Origin: Roseomonas genomospecies 6
Lineage (GTDB): Bacteria > Pseudomonadota > Alphaproteobacteria > Azospirillales > Azospirillaceae
Assembly (NCBI RefSeq): GCF_008365375.1
Contig: NZ_QOKW01000015.1
Location: 1-64,000 of the forward strand
DNA: 64,000 bases
Reading direction: 5' to 3'
The position numbers and the translations under genes are program-made. Below are positions 8,292 through 17,152 of the stretch, one piece after another; within the stretch, counting starts at the first letter, position 1, and every line of letters starts with the position of its first letter. The notes under the pieces are model-generated. The model made no database searches. It had not been told where the DNA came from and was given only the letters and a program-made list of their open reading frames with translations.

Positions 8292-8558
8292 ATGTTCAGT
8301 CTCTCGAAGCTCCTGTTCCTGGCGCTGGTGATTGGCGCCGTGTGGTTTGGCTGGCGCTGGTACAACCGCGTCGGCGCGGTCGGGCGGGAACGCCTGCGCG
8401 AGCGGGAGGGGCGCGGCGCCGGCAAATCCACCGGCTCCGGGGGCGCAACCCCCCAGGTGACCACGGAGGACATGGAGAAGTGCCCGGAATGCGGCGCCTA
8501 CGTCGCCCCGCGCTCCGCCGTGGCCTGCGGCCGTCCGGTCTGTCCCTACGGACGCTGA
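8292..8558 (+). CDS. Small membrane-anchored protein with C-terminal zinc-ribbon-like cysteines (PP0621-like)
   Basis: An 88-aa protein with one N-terminal membrane segment (about 5-24, LLFLALVIGAVWFGWRWY), a charged and Gly-rich linker, and a C-terminal module MEKCPECGAYVAPRSAVACGRPVCPYGR whose four cysteines could bind zinc. This layout matches the PP0621 type of small proteins. It lies just upstream of glyQ but about 100 bases away. No known function. Confidence 0.75.
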   Translation: MFSLSKLLFLALVIGAVWFGWRWYNRVGAVGRERLREREGRGAGKSTGSGGATPQVTTEDMEKCPECGAYVAPRSAVACGRPVCPYGR

Positions 8559-8661
8559 ACCGCAAGCCCAGGCGAATGCTTGATTGGCGGGCGCTTGATT
8601 CCGGGGATACCGCCGCGTATCGTGCGGCGCGTTTTTCCACACCAATCATAAGTGACCGCCG

Positions 8662-9549
8662 ATGGCCTCCCAGAGCGGGTCTTCCCAAGACAGCCGCGGC
8701 CTGTCCTTTCAGGCCCTGATCCTCAAGCTCCACCAGTTCTGGTCGGAGCAGGGCTGCGTGATCCTCCAGCCCTACGACATGGAGGTGGGTGCGGGCACCT
8801 TCCACCCGGCGACGACGCTGCGCGCCCTCGGCCCGCAGCCGTGGAAGGCGGCCTATGTGCAGCCCTCGCGCCGCCCGAAGGATGGCCGCTACGGCGAGAA
8901 CCCGAACCGGCTCCAGCATTATTACCAGTATCAGGTGATCCTGAAGCCCTCGCCGGCCAATCCGCAGGAGCTTTACCTGGAAAGCCTGAAGGTGCTGGGC
9001 ATCGACCCGTCGCTGCACGACATCCGATTCGTCGAGGACGATTGGGAAAGCCCGACTCTGGGCGCCTGGGGCCTCGGCTGGGAGGTCTGGTGCGACGGCA
9101 TGGAGGTCACCCAGTACACCTATTTCCAGCAGGTCGGCGGCATCGAGTGCGACCCCGTCGCGGTCGAGCTGACCTACGGGCTGGAGCGTCTGGCCATGTA
9201 TGTGCAGGGCGTGGAGAACGTCTACGACCTGGACTTCAACGGGCAGGGCGTCAAATACGGGGACGTGTTCAAGCGCGCCGAGGTCGAATATTCGGCCCAC
9301 AACTTCGAGCACGCCAACACCGACATGCTGCTCCAGCATTTCAAGGACGCCGAGGCGGAGTGCCAGTCGCTGATCGCCAAGGGCGTCGCGCTGCCGGCCT
9401 ACGACCAGTGCATCAAGGCGTCGCACCTCTTCAACCTGCTGGACGCGCGCGGCGTCATCAGCGTCGTGGAGCGCGCCGCCTACATCGGCCGCGTGCGCGC
9501 GCTGGCGAAAGCCTGCTGCGAAGCGTGGACCGCCGGGGGGGCCAAGTAA
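8662..9549 (+). CDS. glyQ: Glycyl-tRNA synthetase alpha subunit
   Basis: The 295-aa catalytic subunit of the bacterial alpha2-beta2 glycyl-tRNA synthetase. It begins at [37 protein letters not shown], with the conserved [28 protein letters not shown] and [20 protein letters not shown] motifs of the class II core. Length is typical. It is followed four bases later by glyS, a two-gene operon as in most proteobacteria. Confidence 0.98.
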   Translation: MASQSGSSQDSRGLSFQALILKLHQFWSEQGCVILQPYDMEVGAGTFHPATTLRALGPQPWKAAYVQPSRRPKDGRYGENPNRLQHYYQYQVILKPSPANPQELYLESLKVLGIDPSLHDIRFVEDDWESPTLGAWGLGWEVWCDGMEVTQYTYFQQVGGIECDPVAVELTYGLERLAMYVQGVENVYDLDFNGQGVKYGDVFKRAEVEYSAHNFEHANTDMLLQHFKDAEAECQSLIAKGVALPAYDQCIKASHLFNLLDARGVISVVERAAYIGRVRALAKACCEAWTAGGAK

Positions 9550-9553
9550 GATC

Positions 9554-11641
9554 ATGCCCGAACTTCTGATCGAGTTCTTCTCCGAGGAAATCCCGGCCCG
9601 CATGCAGGCGCGCGCGGCGGACGACCTCAAGCGCCTCGTCACCGAGAAGCTGGCCGCCAACGGTCTGTCCTTCGAGGCCGCCGAGGCCCACTCCACCCCC
9701 CGTCGCCTCGCGCTGGTGATCGACGGCCTGCCCGAGCGCACCGCCGATGTCCGCGAGGAGAAGAAGGGGCCGCGCGTCGGCTCGCCGGAGCAGGCGGTCG
9801 TCGGCTTCCTGAAGTCCGCCGGCCTCACCAGCCTGGACCAGTGCGAGCAGCGCGACACCGGCAAGGGCGTCTTCTACTTCGCCGTGGCGGAGAAGAAGGG
9901 CCGCGCCACCGCCGAGGTGCTGGCCGAGATCATCCCGGCGGTCATGGGCGACTTCCCCTGGCCGAAGTCGATGCGCTGGGGCACGGGCACGGTGCGCTGG
10001 GTGCGCCCGCTGCACTCGATCATCGCGCTGTTCGGCGGCGCCGTGCTGGAGGGTTCGTTCGACCTCGGCGGCGCGCAGGGCAAGCTGGTGTTCGGCAACA
10101 GCACCCGCGGCCACCGCTTCCTGTCGCCGGATGCCTTCACGGTCGAGAATTTCGCCGACTACAAGGCCAAGCTGCGCGCCGCCCACGTCGTGCTGGACCG
10201 CGCCGAGCGCAAGGCCAAGATCAAGGCCGACGCCGAGGCGCTGGCCGCGCGGGAGGGGCTGACCCTCTCCCCCGACGACGGGCTGCTGGAGGAGGTCACC
10301 GGCCTCGTCGAATGGCCGGTCGCCCTGGTCGGCACCATCGACGAGAAATTCATGGACGTGCCGTCGGAGGTCCTCATCACCTCCATGCGCACGCACCAGA
10401 AGTATTTCGCGCTGCTGGACCAGTCCGGAAAGATGGCGCCGCGCTTCGTCGTGGTCGCCAACACGGTGACGGCGGATGGCGGCAAGGCCATCGTCGCCGG
10501 CAACGAGCGCGTGCTGCGCGCCCGCCTGTCCGACGCCAAGTTCTTCTGGGACCAGGACCGCAAGACGAAGCTGGAAGACCGCGTGTCCAAGCTGGGCGCC
10601 ATCACCTTCCACGCCAAGCTCGGCACGGTGGCGGAGAAGGTCACGCGCGTCCAGGTCCTGGCCGCCGAGATCGCCCGCGCCATCGGCGCCGATGCGGACG
10701 CCGCGACCCGCGCCGCCCTGCTGTCCAAGGCGGACCTCGTGACCGAAGTGGTCGGCGAGTTCCCCGAGGTCCAGGGCATCATGGGCCGCTACTACGCGCT
10801 GGGCGAGGGCGAGAACCCGGCGGTCGCCGAGGCCATCGCCGAGCATTACAAGCCGCTCGGCCCGTCCGATTCGTGCCCGACCGCTCCGGTGTCGGTCGCC
10901 GTGGCGCTGGCCGACAAGCTGGACACGCTGGTCGGCTTCTTCGCCATCGACGAGAAGCCCACGGGATCGAAGGACCCGTATGCCCTGCGCCGCGCCGCGC
11001 TGGGCATCATCCGGCTGATCCTGGAGAACGGGCTGCGGCTGTCGCTTCAGGATGTCTTCAAGGCCGCGCACGGCGCCTACACGGTCGGCGGCTTCGCCGC
11101 CGCCGATGGCGTCGCCGCCGATTTGATGGCCTTCTTCGCCGACCGCCTGAAGGTCACGCTGCGCGACCAGGGTGTGCGGCACGACCTCGTGGACGCCGTG
11201 TTCGCTCTGGGCGGCGAGGACGACCTCGTCCGGCTGCTCGCCCGCGTGAAGGCGCTCCAGACCTTCGTCGGGTCGGAGGAGGGGGCGAACCTGCTCGCCG
11301 CCTACAAGCGCGCCAGCAACATCGTGCGCATCGAGGAGAAGAAGGATGGCAAGGCCTACGACCAGCCGGTCGATCCGGGCCTGCTGACGCTCGCGGAGGA
11401 AAAGGATCTCTACGGCGCTCTGTCCGGGGCCGGAGAGACGGCCCAGCCGCTGCTGGCGAAGGAGGACTTCACCGGCACCATGGCGGCGCTGGCCCGCCTG
11501 CGCGGTCCGGTGGACGCCTTCTTCGACAAGGTGACGGTGAACGCCGAGCAGGCCGACCTGCGCGCCAACCGCCTGCGCCTGCTCAGCCAGATCCGGGCGA
11601 CGCTGAACGCCGTGGCGGACTTTTCGCGCATCGAGGGGTGA
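9554..11641 (+). CDS. glyS: Glycyl-tRNA synthetase beta subunit
   Basis: The 695-aa tRNA-binding subunit. The N-terminus [18 protein letters not shown] is diagnostic. Also visible are the PKSMRWG and RGHRF segments, an HD-like stretch ([18 protein letters not shown]) and the C-terminal anticodon-binding region ([29 protein letters not shown]). The next stretch is a GC-rich repeat and a bidirectional terminator shared with the convergent leuA. Confidence 0.98.
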   Translation: MPELLIEFFSEEIPARMQARAADDLKRLVTEKLAANGLSFEAAEAHSTPRRLALVIDGLPERTADVREEKKGPRVGSPEQAVVGFLKSAGLTSLDQCEQRDTGKGVFYFAVAEKKGRATAEVLAEIIPAVMGDFPWPKSMRWGTGTVRWVRPLHSIIALFGGAVLEGSFDLGGAQGKLVFGNSTRGHRFLSPDAFTVENFADYKAKLRAAHVVLDRAERKAKIKADAEALAAREGLTLSPDDGLLEEVTGLVEWPVALVGTIDEKFMDVPSEVLITSMRTHQKYFALLDQSGKMAPRFVVVANTVTADGGKAIVAGNERVLRARLSDAKFFWDQDRKTKLEDRVSKLGAITFHAKLGTVAEKVTRVQVLAAEIARAIGADADAATRAALLSKADLVTEVVGEFPEVQGIMGRYYALGEGENPAVAEAIAEHYKPLGPSDSCPTAPVSVAVALADKLDTLVGFFAIDEKPTGSKDPYALRRAALGIIRLILENGLRLSLQDVFKAAHGAYTVGGFAAADGVAADLMAFFADRLKVTLRDQGVRHDLVDAVFALGGEDDLVRLLARVKALQTFVGSEEGANLLAAYKRASNIVRIEEKKDGKAYDQPVDPGLLTLAEEKDLYGALSGAGETAQPLLAKEDFTGTMAALARLRGPVDAFFDKVTVNAEQADLRANRLRLLSQIRATLNAVADFSRIEG

Positions 11642-11666
11642 TGGGGCAGGGGGACGTGGTTGAGGT

Positions 11667-11770
11667 GGGCCCCCACCCAACCCTCCCCCACCTTCGGCGG
11701 GGGAGGGCTTATCTCCTCCACCACTCATCTCCTCCCCCCGCGAAGTGGGGGGAGGTCGGGAGGGGGGCCC
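11667..11770. repeat. Nested inverted repeat (cruciform-type intergenic element)
   Basis: The outer arms GGGCCCCC (11667-11674) and GGGGGCCC enclose two hairpins: CCCTCCCCC/GGGGGAGGG (11681-11707, loop containing TTCG) and CCTCCCCCC/GGGGGGAGG (11731-11755, loop containing CGAA). The two inner hairpins are near mirror images of each other. Such CCCTCCCCC elements look like a dispersed palindromic repeat family, but only one copy is seen in this window. Confidence 0.75.
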
Positions 11771-11793
11771 AACGCCAGAACTCCCACCCAAAC

Positions 11794-11831
11794 AAAAAAA
11801 GGGGCGCCCCACTCGGGCGCCCCTTTCTCTT
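11794..11831. terminator. Bidirectional terminator between glyS and leuA
   Basis: A run of seven A, then GGGGCGCCC (11801-11809), loop CACTC, GGGCGCCCC (11815-11823) and TTTCTCTT. The A run on one side and T tract on the other make it work for both convergent operons. Confidence 0.85.
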
Positions 11832-11844
11832 ACCCCCCAACCCC

Positions 11845-13542
11845 TTACCGCACGGCGCGGTTCGCGGCGCTGACCAGGGCGCGCAGCGAGGCGGTCACGA
11901 TGTCGGCGTCCATGCCGACGCCGAACAGGGTGCGCTCGTCCTTGGTCTTCACCTCGACATAGGCGCAGGCCTGAGCGTCCTCGCCCTCGCCCACGGCGTG
12001 CTCGCGGTAATCCACCACATGCAGGTCGATCCCGGCCCCGTGGCGCAGAGCGTCCAGGAAGGCGTCGATCGGACCCTTGCCCGAGCCCTTCAGCGTGCTG
12101 ACCACGCCGTCGCGCGACACCACCACGTTCAGAACGCGGGCGCCGGAGTTCGGGCCGCGCGGCTCGGTCGAATGCTCGATCAGGGCCAGCGGGGCTTCGG
12201 CGTCCAGATACTCGGCCTTGAAGGCGGCGTGGATGTCGGCGGGGGCCAACTCCTTGCCGGTCTCGTCGGCGATGCGCTGCACGATCTTGGAGAACTCGAT
12301 CTGGAGGCGGCGCGGAATCTGGATGCCATAATCCTTCTCCAGCACATAGGCGATGCCGCCCTTGCCCGACTGGCTGTTGATGCGGATCACCGCCTCGTAG
12401 CTGCGGCCCAGGTCCTGCGGGTCGATAGGCAGGTACGGAACCTCCCAGGTGCCGTGGTTGGACTTGGCCAGCGCCTTCAGCCCCTTGTTGATGGCGTCCT
12501 GGTGCGAGCCGGAGAAGGCCGTGAAGACCAGTTCGCCCGCATAGGGATGGCGCGGATGGACCGGCAACTGCGTGCAGTATTCGGAGACGCGGACGATCTC
12601 GTTGATGTCGTCGATGCGCAACTCCGGATCGACGCCCTGGGTCAGCAGGTTCAGCGCCAGCGTCACCACGTCCACGTTGCCGGTGCGCTCGCCGTTGCCG
12701 AACAGGGTGCCTTCCACGCGGTCGGCGCCGGCCAGCATGCCCAGCTCCGCCGCCGCGACGCCGGTGCCGCGGTCGTTGTGCGGGTGCAGGGAGATGATCG
12801 CCGCGTCGCGGTTCTTCATGCTGCGGCAGAACCACTCGATCTGGTCGGCGTGGATGTTCGGGGTGGACATTTCCACCGTCGCCGGCAGGTTCAGGATGAC
12901 CTTGTTGTCGGCGCTGGCGCCCCAGGTCTCCATCACCGCCTCGCAGATCTCCAGGGCGAAGTCCAGCTCGGTCCCGGTGAAGCTCTCCGGCGAATATTGC
13001 AGGACGATCTCGGTCTCCGGATGCTCGGCGGCCAGTTGCTTGACCAGCTTGGTGCCGGCGACGGCGATGTCGATGATGCCCTGGCGGTCCAGCCCGAAGA
13101 CGACGCGGCGCTGCAGCTCCGAGGTGGAGTTGTACAGATGGACAATGGCGCGCTTGGAACCCTTGATGCCCTCGAAGGTGCGGCGGATCAGCTCCTCGCG
13201 GGCCTGGGTCAGCACCTGGATGGTCACGCCGTCGGGGATCTTGCCGCCCTCGATGATCTCGCGGCAGAAGTCGAAGTCGGTCTGCGAGGCGGCGGGGAAG
13301 CCGATCTCGATCTCTTTGAAGCCCATCTTCAGCAGCGCGTCGAACATCGCGCGCTTGCGGTCGGGACCCATCGGCTCGATCAGCGCCTGGTTGCCGTCGC
13401 GCAGATCCACCGAGCACCAGACGGGAGCCTTCTCGATGGTCCGGTTCGGCCACTGGCGGTCGGTCAGCTTCACCGGCGCGAAGGGCACGTACTTCTCGTG
13501 CTTGGCAGCGGTGGCGGCGGCGGGGGTGGCGATGTGGTTCAT
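11845..13542 (-). CDS. leuA: 2-isopropylmalate synthase
   Basis: First committed enzyme of leucine biosynthesis: acetyl-CoA plus 2-oxoisovalerate gives 2-isopropylmalate. 565 aa of the long (LeuA type 2) form. The catalytic TIM barrel carries SVDLRDGNQALIEPM, metal-ligand HPHNDRGT and ERTGNVDVVTLALN, and the C-terminal regulatory domain (about 430-565) ends at the stop. The start at Met of MNHIATPAAATAAKHEKYVP is preceded by AAGGGA at good spacing; longer in-frame starts run into the leader region. Feedback by leucine is expected from the regulatory domain, and the leader points to attenuation as well. Confidence 0.96.
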   Translation of the reverse strand: MNHIATPAAATAAKHEKYVPFAPVKLTDRQWPNRTIEKAPVWCSVDLRDGNQALIEPMGPDRKRAMFDALLKMGFKEIEIGFPAASQTDFDFCREIIEGGKIPDGVTIQVLTQAREELIRRTFEGIKGSKRAIVHLYNSTSELQRRVVFGLDRQGIIDIAVAGTKLVKQLAAEHPETEIVLQYSPESFTGTELDFALEICEAVMETWGASADNKVILNLPATVEMSTPNIHADQIEWFCRSMKNRDAAIISLHPHNDRGTGVAAAELGMLAGADRVEGTLFGNGERTGNVDVVTLALNLLTQGVDPELRIDDINEIVRVSEYCTQLPVHPRHPYAGELVFTAFSGSHQDAINKGLKALAKSNHGTWEVPYLPIDPQDLGRSYEAVIRINSQSGKGGIAYVLEKDYGIQIPRRLQIEFSKIVQRIADETGKELAPADIHAAFKAEYLDAEAPLALIEHSTEPRGPNSGARVLNVVVSRDGVVSTLKGSGKGPIDAFLDALRHGAGIDLHVVDYREHAVGEGEDAQACAYVEVKTKDERTLFGVGMDADIVTASLRALVSAANRAVR

Positions 13543-13621
13543 GACGCTTCGTGATCCCTTGGGAGCCCCTGGTTCGGTGAGGGGCATTGTCTCGTGTCGT
13601 GTGGGGACCGGCGGGACTACG

Positions 13622-13652
13622 GTCGCCGAGCTGCCGGGCGGCTCAGCGACCG
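13622..13652 (-). promoter_or_regulatory. Strong hairpin in the leuA leader
   Basis: On the minus strand GGTCGCTGAGC pairs over 11 bp (one T-G) with GCTCGGCGACC around a nine-base loop. It sits between the leader peptide and leuA, about 80 bases before the start codon. There is no T tract after it, so if it attenuates, it would do so by Rho or by helping another structure form. Confidence 0.55.
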
Positions 13653-13799
13653 TTCCTAAGTCGCAGCCCCGGCCCCAGCCGGGAGACACGTTTCGCCCCG
13701 CAAGGGCGCGTGCCGAAATGGCGCAGACTGTGGGTGCTCATGGGAAAACAGACACTTCGACCAGGAAACAGGACAGGCGAACGCAGGCGACCCGGACGC

Positions 13800-13856
13800 T
13801 CAAAGCGCCGGGGTGATAAGTCGCAGAAGGGCGTTCGTGTGGTCGATGCGGATCAT
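13800..13856 (-). CDS. Putative leucine leader peptide upstream of leuA
   Basis: An 18-codon frame encoding MIRIDHTNALLRLITPAL, ending in TGA about 260 bases upstream of the leuA start. Four of 18 residues are Leu, and three of these use CTT, an uncommon leucine codon in this GC-rich DNA. A ten-base segment of the frame (CTGCGACTTA) is repeated at 13657-13666, next to the strong hairpin. These are features of an attenuator leader peptide whose ribosome stalls when charged tRNA-Leu is scarce. The ribosome binding site is weak (AGAG), which is the main doubt. Confidence 0.6.
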   Translation of the reverse strand: MIRIDHTNALLRLITPAL

Positions 13857-13931
13857 GGGCCACACTCTGCGCAGGCAGGCTTGCCGTGTCAAGCCGCGTT
13901 TCACGGAAATGTTGCTCCGCCCACCGGACGG

Positions 13932-14666
13932 TCAGCCGAAAAAGAGGCGGTAGAGGAGCGGCAGAAGGATCGCCGTCGCCAGCCCGTTCAGCCCCATCCC
14001 CAGCCCGGCGAAGGCCCCGGCCACCTCGTTCACCTGAAGGGCGCGGGCGGTGCCGATGCCGTGGGCGGCTACCCCCATGCCGAAGCCGCGCGCCCGCCAG
14101 TCCTTCACCCGGACGAGGTTCAGCACCCAGGTGCCGAAGGAGGCGGCGATGATCCCGGTCAGGATCACGAAGACCGCGGTGAGGGAGGGCAGGCCGCCGA
14201 TCTGCTCCGACACGCCCATGGCGATGGGGGAGGTGACCGACTTCGGCGCCAGCGACAGCAGGGTCCGCTCCGACGCGCCCAACGCCCAGGCGATGGCGAC
14301 GGCGCTCAGCGCCGACGCGGCGGAGCCGGTCAGCAGGGCGACCAGCAGCGCAACGGCGGAGCGGCGGACCTGCTGGAACTGGCGGTAGAGCGGAACGGCC
14401 AGCGCGACGGTGGCGGGGCCGAGCAGGAAATGCACGAACTGCGCGCCGTCGAAATAGGTGCGGTACTCGATGCCCGTCACCATCAGGATACCGGCGATCA
14501 GCAGCACCGCGATCATCACGGGGTTCAGAGCGGGCCGCCGCCCGAACCGCTCGAACACCCACATCCCCGCCTGATAGGCGATCAGCGTCAGGGTCAGGCC
14601 GGCGAGCGGGCTGGCCGACAGATAGACCCAGATCTCGTGGAAATTCTCTTGGAAATCGGGGCTCAT
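13932..14666 (-). CDS. lrgB: LrgB family membrane protein
   Basis: A 244-aa polytopic protein (about 6-7 hydrophobic segments) of the LrgB/CidB family. Recognisable segments are NPVMIAVLLIAGIL, FLLGPATVALAVPLYRQ, SLAPKSVTSPIAMGVSEQIGG and GFGMGVAAHGIGTARAL. With LrgA it forms a membrane system linked in other bacteria to holin-like control of murein hydrolases or to pyruvate/glycolate transport. The start overlaps the lrgA stop by four bases, so expression is coupled. Confidence 0.9.
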   Translation of the reverse strand: MSPDFQENFHEIWVYLSASPLAGLTLTLIAYQAGMWVFERFGRRPALNPVMIAVLLIAGILMVTGIEYRTYFDGAQFVHFLLGPATVALAVPLYRQFQQVRRSAVALLVALLTGSAASALSAVAIAWALGASERTLLSLAPKSVTSPIAMGVSEQIGGLPSLTAVFVILTGIIAASFGTWVLNLVRVKDWRARGFGMGVAAHGIGTARALQVNEVAGAFAGLGMGLNGLATAILLPLLYRLFFG

Positions 14667-15037
14667 GGCGCCTTCTCCCCGTTTCCGGGTTCCGCGTCGG
14701 GGCCGCGGCGGCTCAGCGCGCTCATCACCCAGGCGGTCAGCGCGACGCCGATCAGCGTGCTTCCCAGCAGGGCGGCGGCGATGGGCAGGGCCTCCTCCCC
14801 CAGCCGGTTCAGGTGGGCCATCACCCCGACACCCGCCGGAACGAAGAGAAGGGACAGATGCCGCAGGATGCCGCCCGCCGTCTCCTGCAACGGCTCCGGC
14901 ACGCCGCCGCGGACCAGCAGGCCGGCGAACAGCAGGACCATGCCCAGCACCGGCCCCGGAATGGGCAGGTGCAGCAGACGGGCGGCCAACTCGCCCGCCA
15001 ACTGGCAGGAGAGGAGAAGCGTCAGGGTGCCGAGCAT
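14663..15037 (-). CDS. lrgA: LrgA/CidA family holin-like protein
   Basis: A 124-aa protein with about four membrane segments: LTLLLSCQLAGELAARLLHLPIPGPVLGMVLLF (with the family PGPVLGM motif), a GGILRHLSLLFVPAGVGVM segment, and a C-terminal span (LLGSTLIGVALTAWVMSAL) with a charged tail. It precedes lrgB with a four-base overlap, the usual order. Confidence 0.9.
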   Translation of the reverse strand: MLGTLTLLLSCQLAGELAARLLHLPIPGPVLGMVLLFAGLLVRGGVPEPLQETAGGILRHLSLLFVPAGVGVMAHLNRLGEEALPIAAALLGSTLIGVALTAWVMSALSRRGPDAEPGNGEKAP

Positions 15038-15109
15038 CGGCGGACTCCGGGCTGTGGGGGGCTGGCCGCAGCCTAACCAACGCCGCCGCCCTGGGGGAGA
15101 GCGCAGGCC

Positions 15110-15781
15110 CTACCGTTGCAGCAGTTGAGCCTTGAGCCAGTCGCGCACCTCGTGGCAGACGGCCTCGGCGGTTTCGTCCAGGCAGTGCCCGGCGCCGGGC
15201 ATCAGGACCAGCTTCTTCGGCTCGCGCGCCATGCGGTGGACGTGGATGGAGCACATGGGCTTCAGAACCTCGTCGGCCTCGCCGTGGATCAGCAGGACGG
15301 GGCAGCTCAGGTCTGCCACCGCGTCGGTGCCCAGCCCCTGGGTCGCCAGGGTCGCCACGGTGCAGACCGCCCCGCGGTTGGACGCCGCGGCCTGGATCGC
15401 CACCGCCCCGCCGAAGGAATGGCCGACCAGCGCCACATGATGGATGCCCTTCTGGCCGAGGAAGGTCAGGCCGCACAGCGCGTCATACACCGCCTCGTCC
15501 AGCGCGCGCGGGTTGCGGTAGCGGATGCGCAGCGAGGCGATGCCCTCCGCGGTCAGTGCCCCGGCCAGCCGGGGATACAGCCCGCGGGCCGGCGAGTCGA
15601 AGCCGCCTCCGACGCCGCCCAGCCAGATCACGCCCAGCGTTCCCGCCGCCTTCCGCCCGTCCGGTGCGGGGCCGGGCGCTGGGTAAAAGCGCGCATCCAC
15701 GGTGCCTCGGTCGGTGTCCAGCCGCACGGGGACGAAACCCTCGTCCACGATTTCGCCGATCTGCGCCGACAGGAGCGGCAT
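15110..15781 (-). CDS. Alpha/beta hydrolase (dienelactone hydrolase-like)
   Basis: A 223-aa single-domain hydrolase. The nucleophile elbow is VGHSFGGAVA (Ser about residue 118), the acid is likely Asp in IHGEADEVL, and the catalytic His is in GAGHCLDE near the C-terminus; the order Ser-Asp-His fits the fold. The oxyanion region IWLGGVGGGFDSPARGLYPRLA is glycine-rich. No signal peptide. Substrate unknown. It is convergent with nothing and divergent from the DUF3775 gene. Confidence 0.85.
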   Translation of the reverse strand: MPLLSAQIGEIVDEGFVPVRLDTDRGTVDARFYPAPGPAPDGRKAAGTLGVIWLGGVGGGFDSPARGLYPRLAGALTAEGIASLRIRYRNPRALDEAVYDALCGLTFLGQKGIHHVALVGHSFGGAVAIQAAASNRGAVCTVATLATQGLGTDAVADLSCPVLLIHGEADEVLKPMCSIHVHRMAREPKKLVLMPGAGHCLDETAEAVCHEVRDWLKAQLLQR

Positions 15782-15971
15782 GGGTTCTCTCCGGCTTGTC
15801 AAGGTCTTGCGGGGGTAACAGCGCAGCGGGCACCGGTGTTGCTCCGGAACCTCGCCGCACGGACCCCGGTTGTGCCGGGAGGCGGTCCGCAACAGGGGCC
15901 GATCCGCGACGAACCCGCAGCCCGGCTGTTGTCGTCGGGCGAAGCCGTGCAACTGAAAAGAAGTGCGACAC

Positions 15972-16406
15972 ATGCTCAAGCAGATTTCGGTCGATACCGT
16001 GAAGCAGGCCGCCGACCTCGCATACGAGGCCGTGGCCGACCGCCAGCGCTTCCTTGCGGGAATGCGCAACATCGACCTCGGGGAACAGACCAGCGAGCGC
16101 GGTTCGCGGAACCCGACCGATCTCGACGCCCTCAGCATTCTGTCCTCCGACGCCAGCGGGGCGCTGAACCAGTTGAACCGGATGCTGGAGGACCTGACCC
16201 CCGAACAGCGCATGGAGTTGCGCGCGGTCATGTTCGTCGGGCGCGGCGACTTCGCCGGAAACCAGTGGGACCGCGCGCTGGACGAGGCCGGGCGGGCGCC
16301 CGACGCCACCCACTACACCGACATCGCGGAGCGCATCGACCTGCACCGCGACCTGATGAAGGGCCTGTACGAGTTGGACCTGCTGAAGAAGAAGGACGGG
16401 CAATGA
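15972..16406 (+). CDS. DUF3775 domain protein
   Basis: A 144-aa soluble protein. It begins with an ISVDTV segment and contains LEDLTPEQRMELRAVMFVGRGDF, the acidic-helix plus GRGD pattern of DUF3775. The start at 15972 follows AAGAAG at a suitable distance; a GTG three codons earlier is possible. It overlaps the next gene by four bases and so heads a three-gene translationally coupled cassette with an SRPBCC protein and an alcohol dehydrogenase. Function of the family is unknown. Confidence 0.75.
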   Translation: MLKQISVDTVKQAADLAYEAVADRQRFLAGMRNIDLGEQTSERGSRNPTDLDALSILSSDASGALNQLNRMLEDLTPEQRMELRAVMFVGRGDFAGNQWDRALDEAGRAPDATHYTDIAERIDLHRDLMKGLYELDLLKKKDGQ

Positions 16407-17152
16407 TCGGACGGCGGCACACGGAAGGCCCCTCCGGGGACGCCTCTGGGGGCTCCTCCGGAGCGCTCGAACGCTGGGCCGCCATCCTGGGCGGCACGGC
16501 GCTGGGCTTCGCCGGCACACGCCGGGGAAGCTGGGCGCTGGCGGCGCTCGGCGGCGGGCTGTTCCTGGCCGGTGCGGCGGGCGTGCCGCTGTCCAGCCCG
16601 GTGCGGCGCGCCGTTCTGCCGGCGATGCGCCGCGAACCGACGACGACCCAGGCGAACGTTACCATCGCCGTCCCGGCGGACACGCTGTTCCGCCACTGGC
16701 GCAACGTCCGCCATCTGGCGGCCCTGTTCCCCCATCTCGACGCGGTGGAGGTGCTGTCCGACATGGAAAGCCGCTGGAAGGCCCATGGCCCCGGCGGCGT
16801 TCCGGTGGTCTGGAACAGCCGGCTGGACAAGGTGCGGGAGAACGAACTCATCACCTGGCATACGGTGGAGGGGGCGGACCTGCCGCACCGGGGCACCGTC
16901 CTGTTCCGTCCGGCGCCGGGCGGGCGCGGGACGGAGGTCAGCCTGACTCTGGCCTACCATCCGCCGGGCGGGGCTGGCGGCGACGCCGTGTCCCGCCTGT
17001 TCGGCGCGGCGCCGGAGCAGCAGGCGCGCGAGGCGCTGCGCCGCCTGAAACGGATCATGGAGGTTGGAGAGCTTCCCACCATCGACGGCCAGCCGAGCGG
17101 GCGGGCCGAGGGTGGCGGGGTTCGGTCGCGATTGCGGGAGGTGACGGGATGA
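16403..17152 (+). CDS. SRPBCC (START-like) protein with N-terminal membrane segments
   Basis: 249 aa. The N-terminal 70 residues hold two hydrophobic stretches (AAILGGTALGFAGTRRGSWALAALGGGLFLAGAAGVPL). The rest is a START/Bet v1-like domain (VTIAVPADTLFRHWRNVRHLAALFPHLDAVEVL ... WHTVEGADLPHRGTVLFRPAPGGRGTEVSL), the polyketide-cyclase/dehydrase type that binds a hydrophobic ligand. It overlaps both neighbours by four bases. The fixed pairing with a zinc alcohol dehydrogenase suggests the two act on the same, unknown, hydrophobic substrate. Confidence 0.82.
   Translation: MIGRRHTEGPSGDASGGSSGALERWAAILGGTALGFAGTRRGSWALAALGGGLFLAGAAGVPLSSPVRRAVLPAMRREPTTTQANVTIAVPADTLFRHWRNVRHLAALFPHLDAVEVLSDMESRWKAHGPGGVPVVWNSRLDKVRENELITWHTVEGADLPHRGTVLFRPAPGGRGTEVSLTLAYHPPGGAGGDAVSRLFGAAPEQQAREALRRLKRIMEVGELPTIDGQPSGRAEGGGVRSRLREVTG

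Noticed and set aside
9458-13554. Very long open frames on both strands across glyS and leuA (over 1200 codons each)
   Set aside because: They are antisense or out-of-frame shadows of glyS and leuA, with arginine/glycine-rich composition and no domain similarity; high GC makes stops rare.
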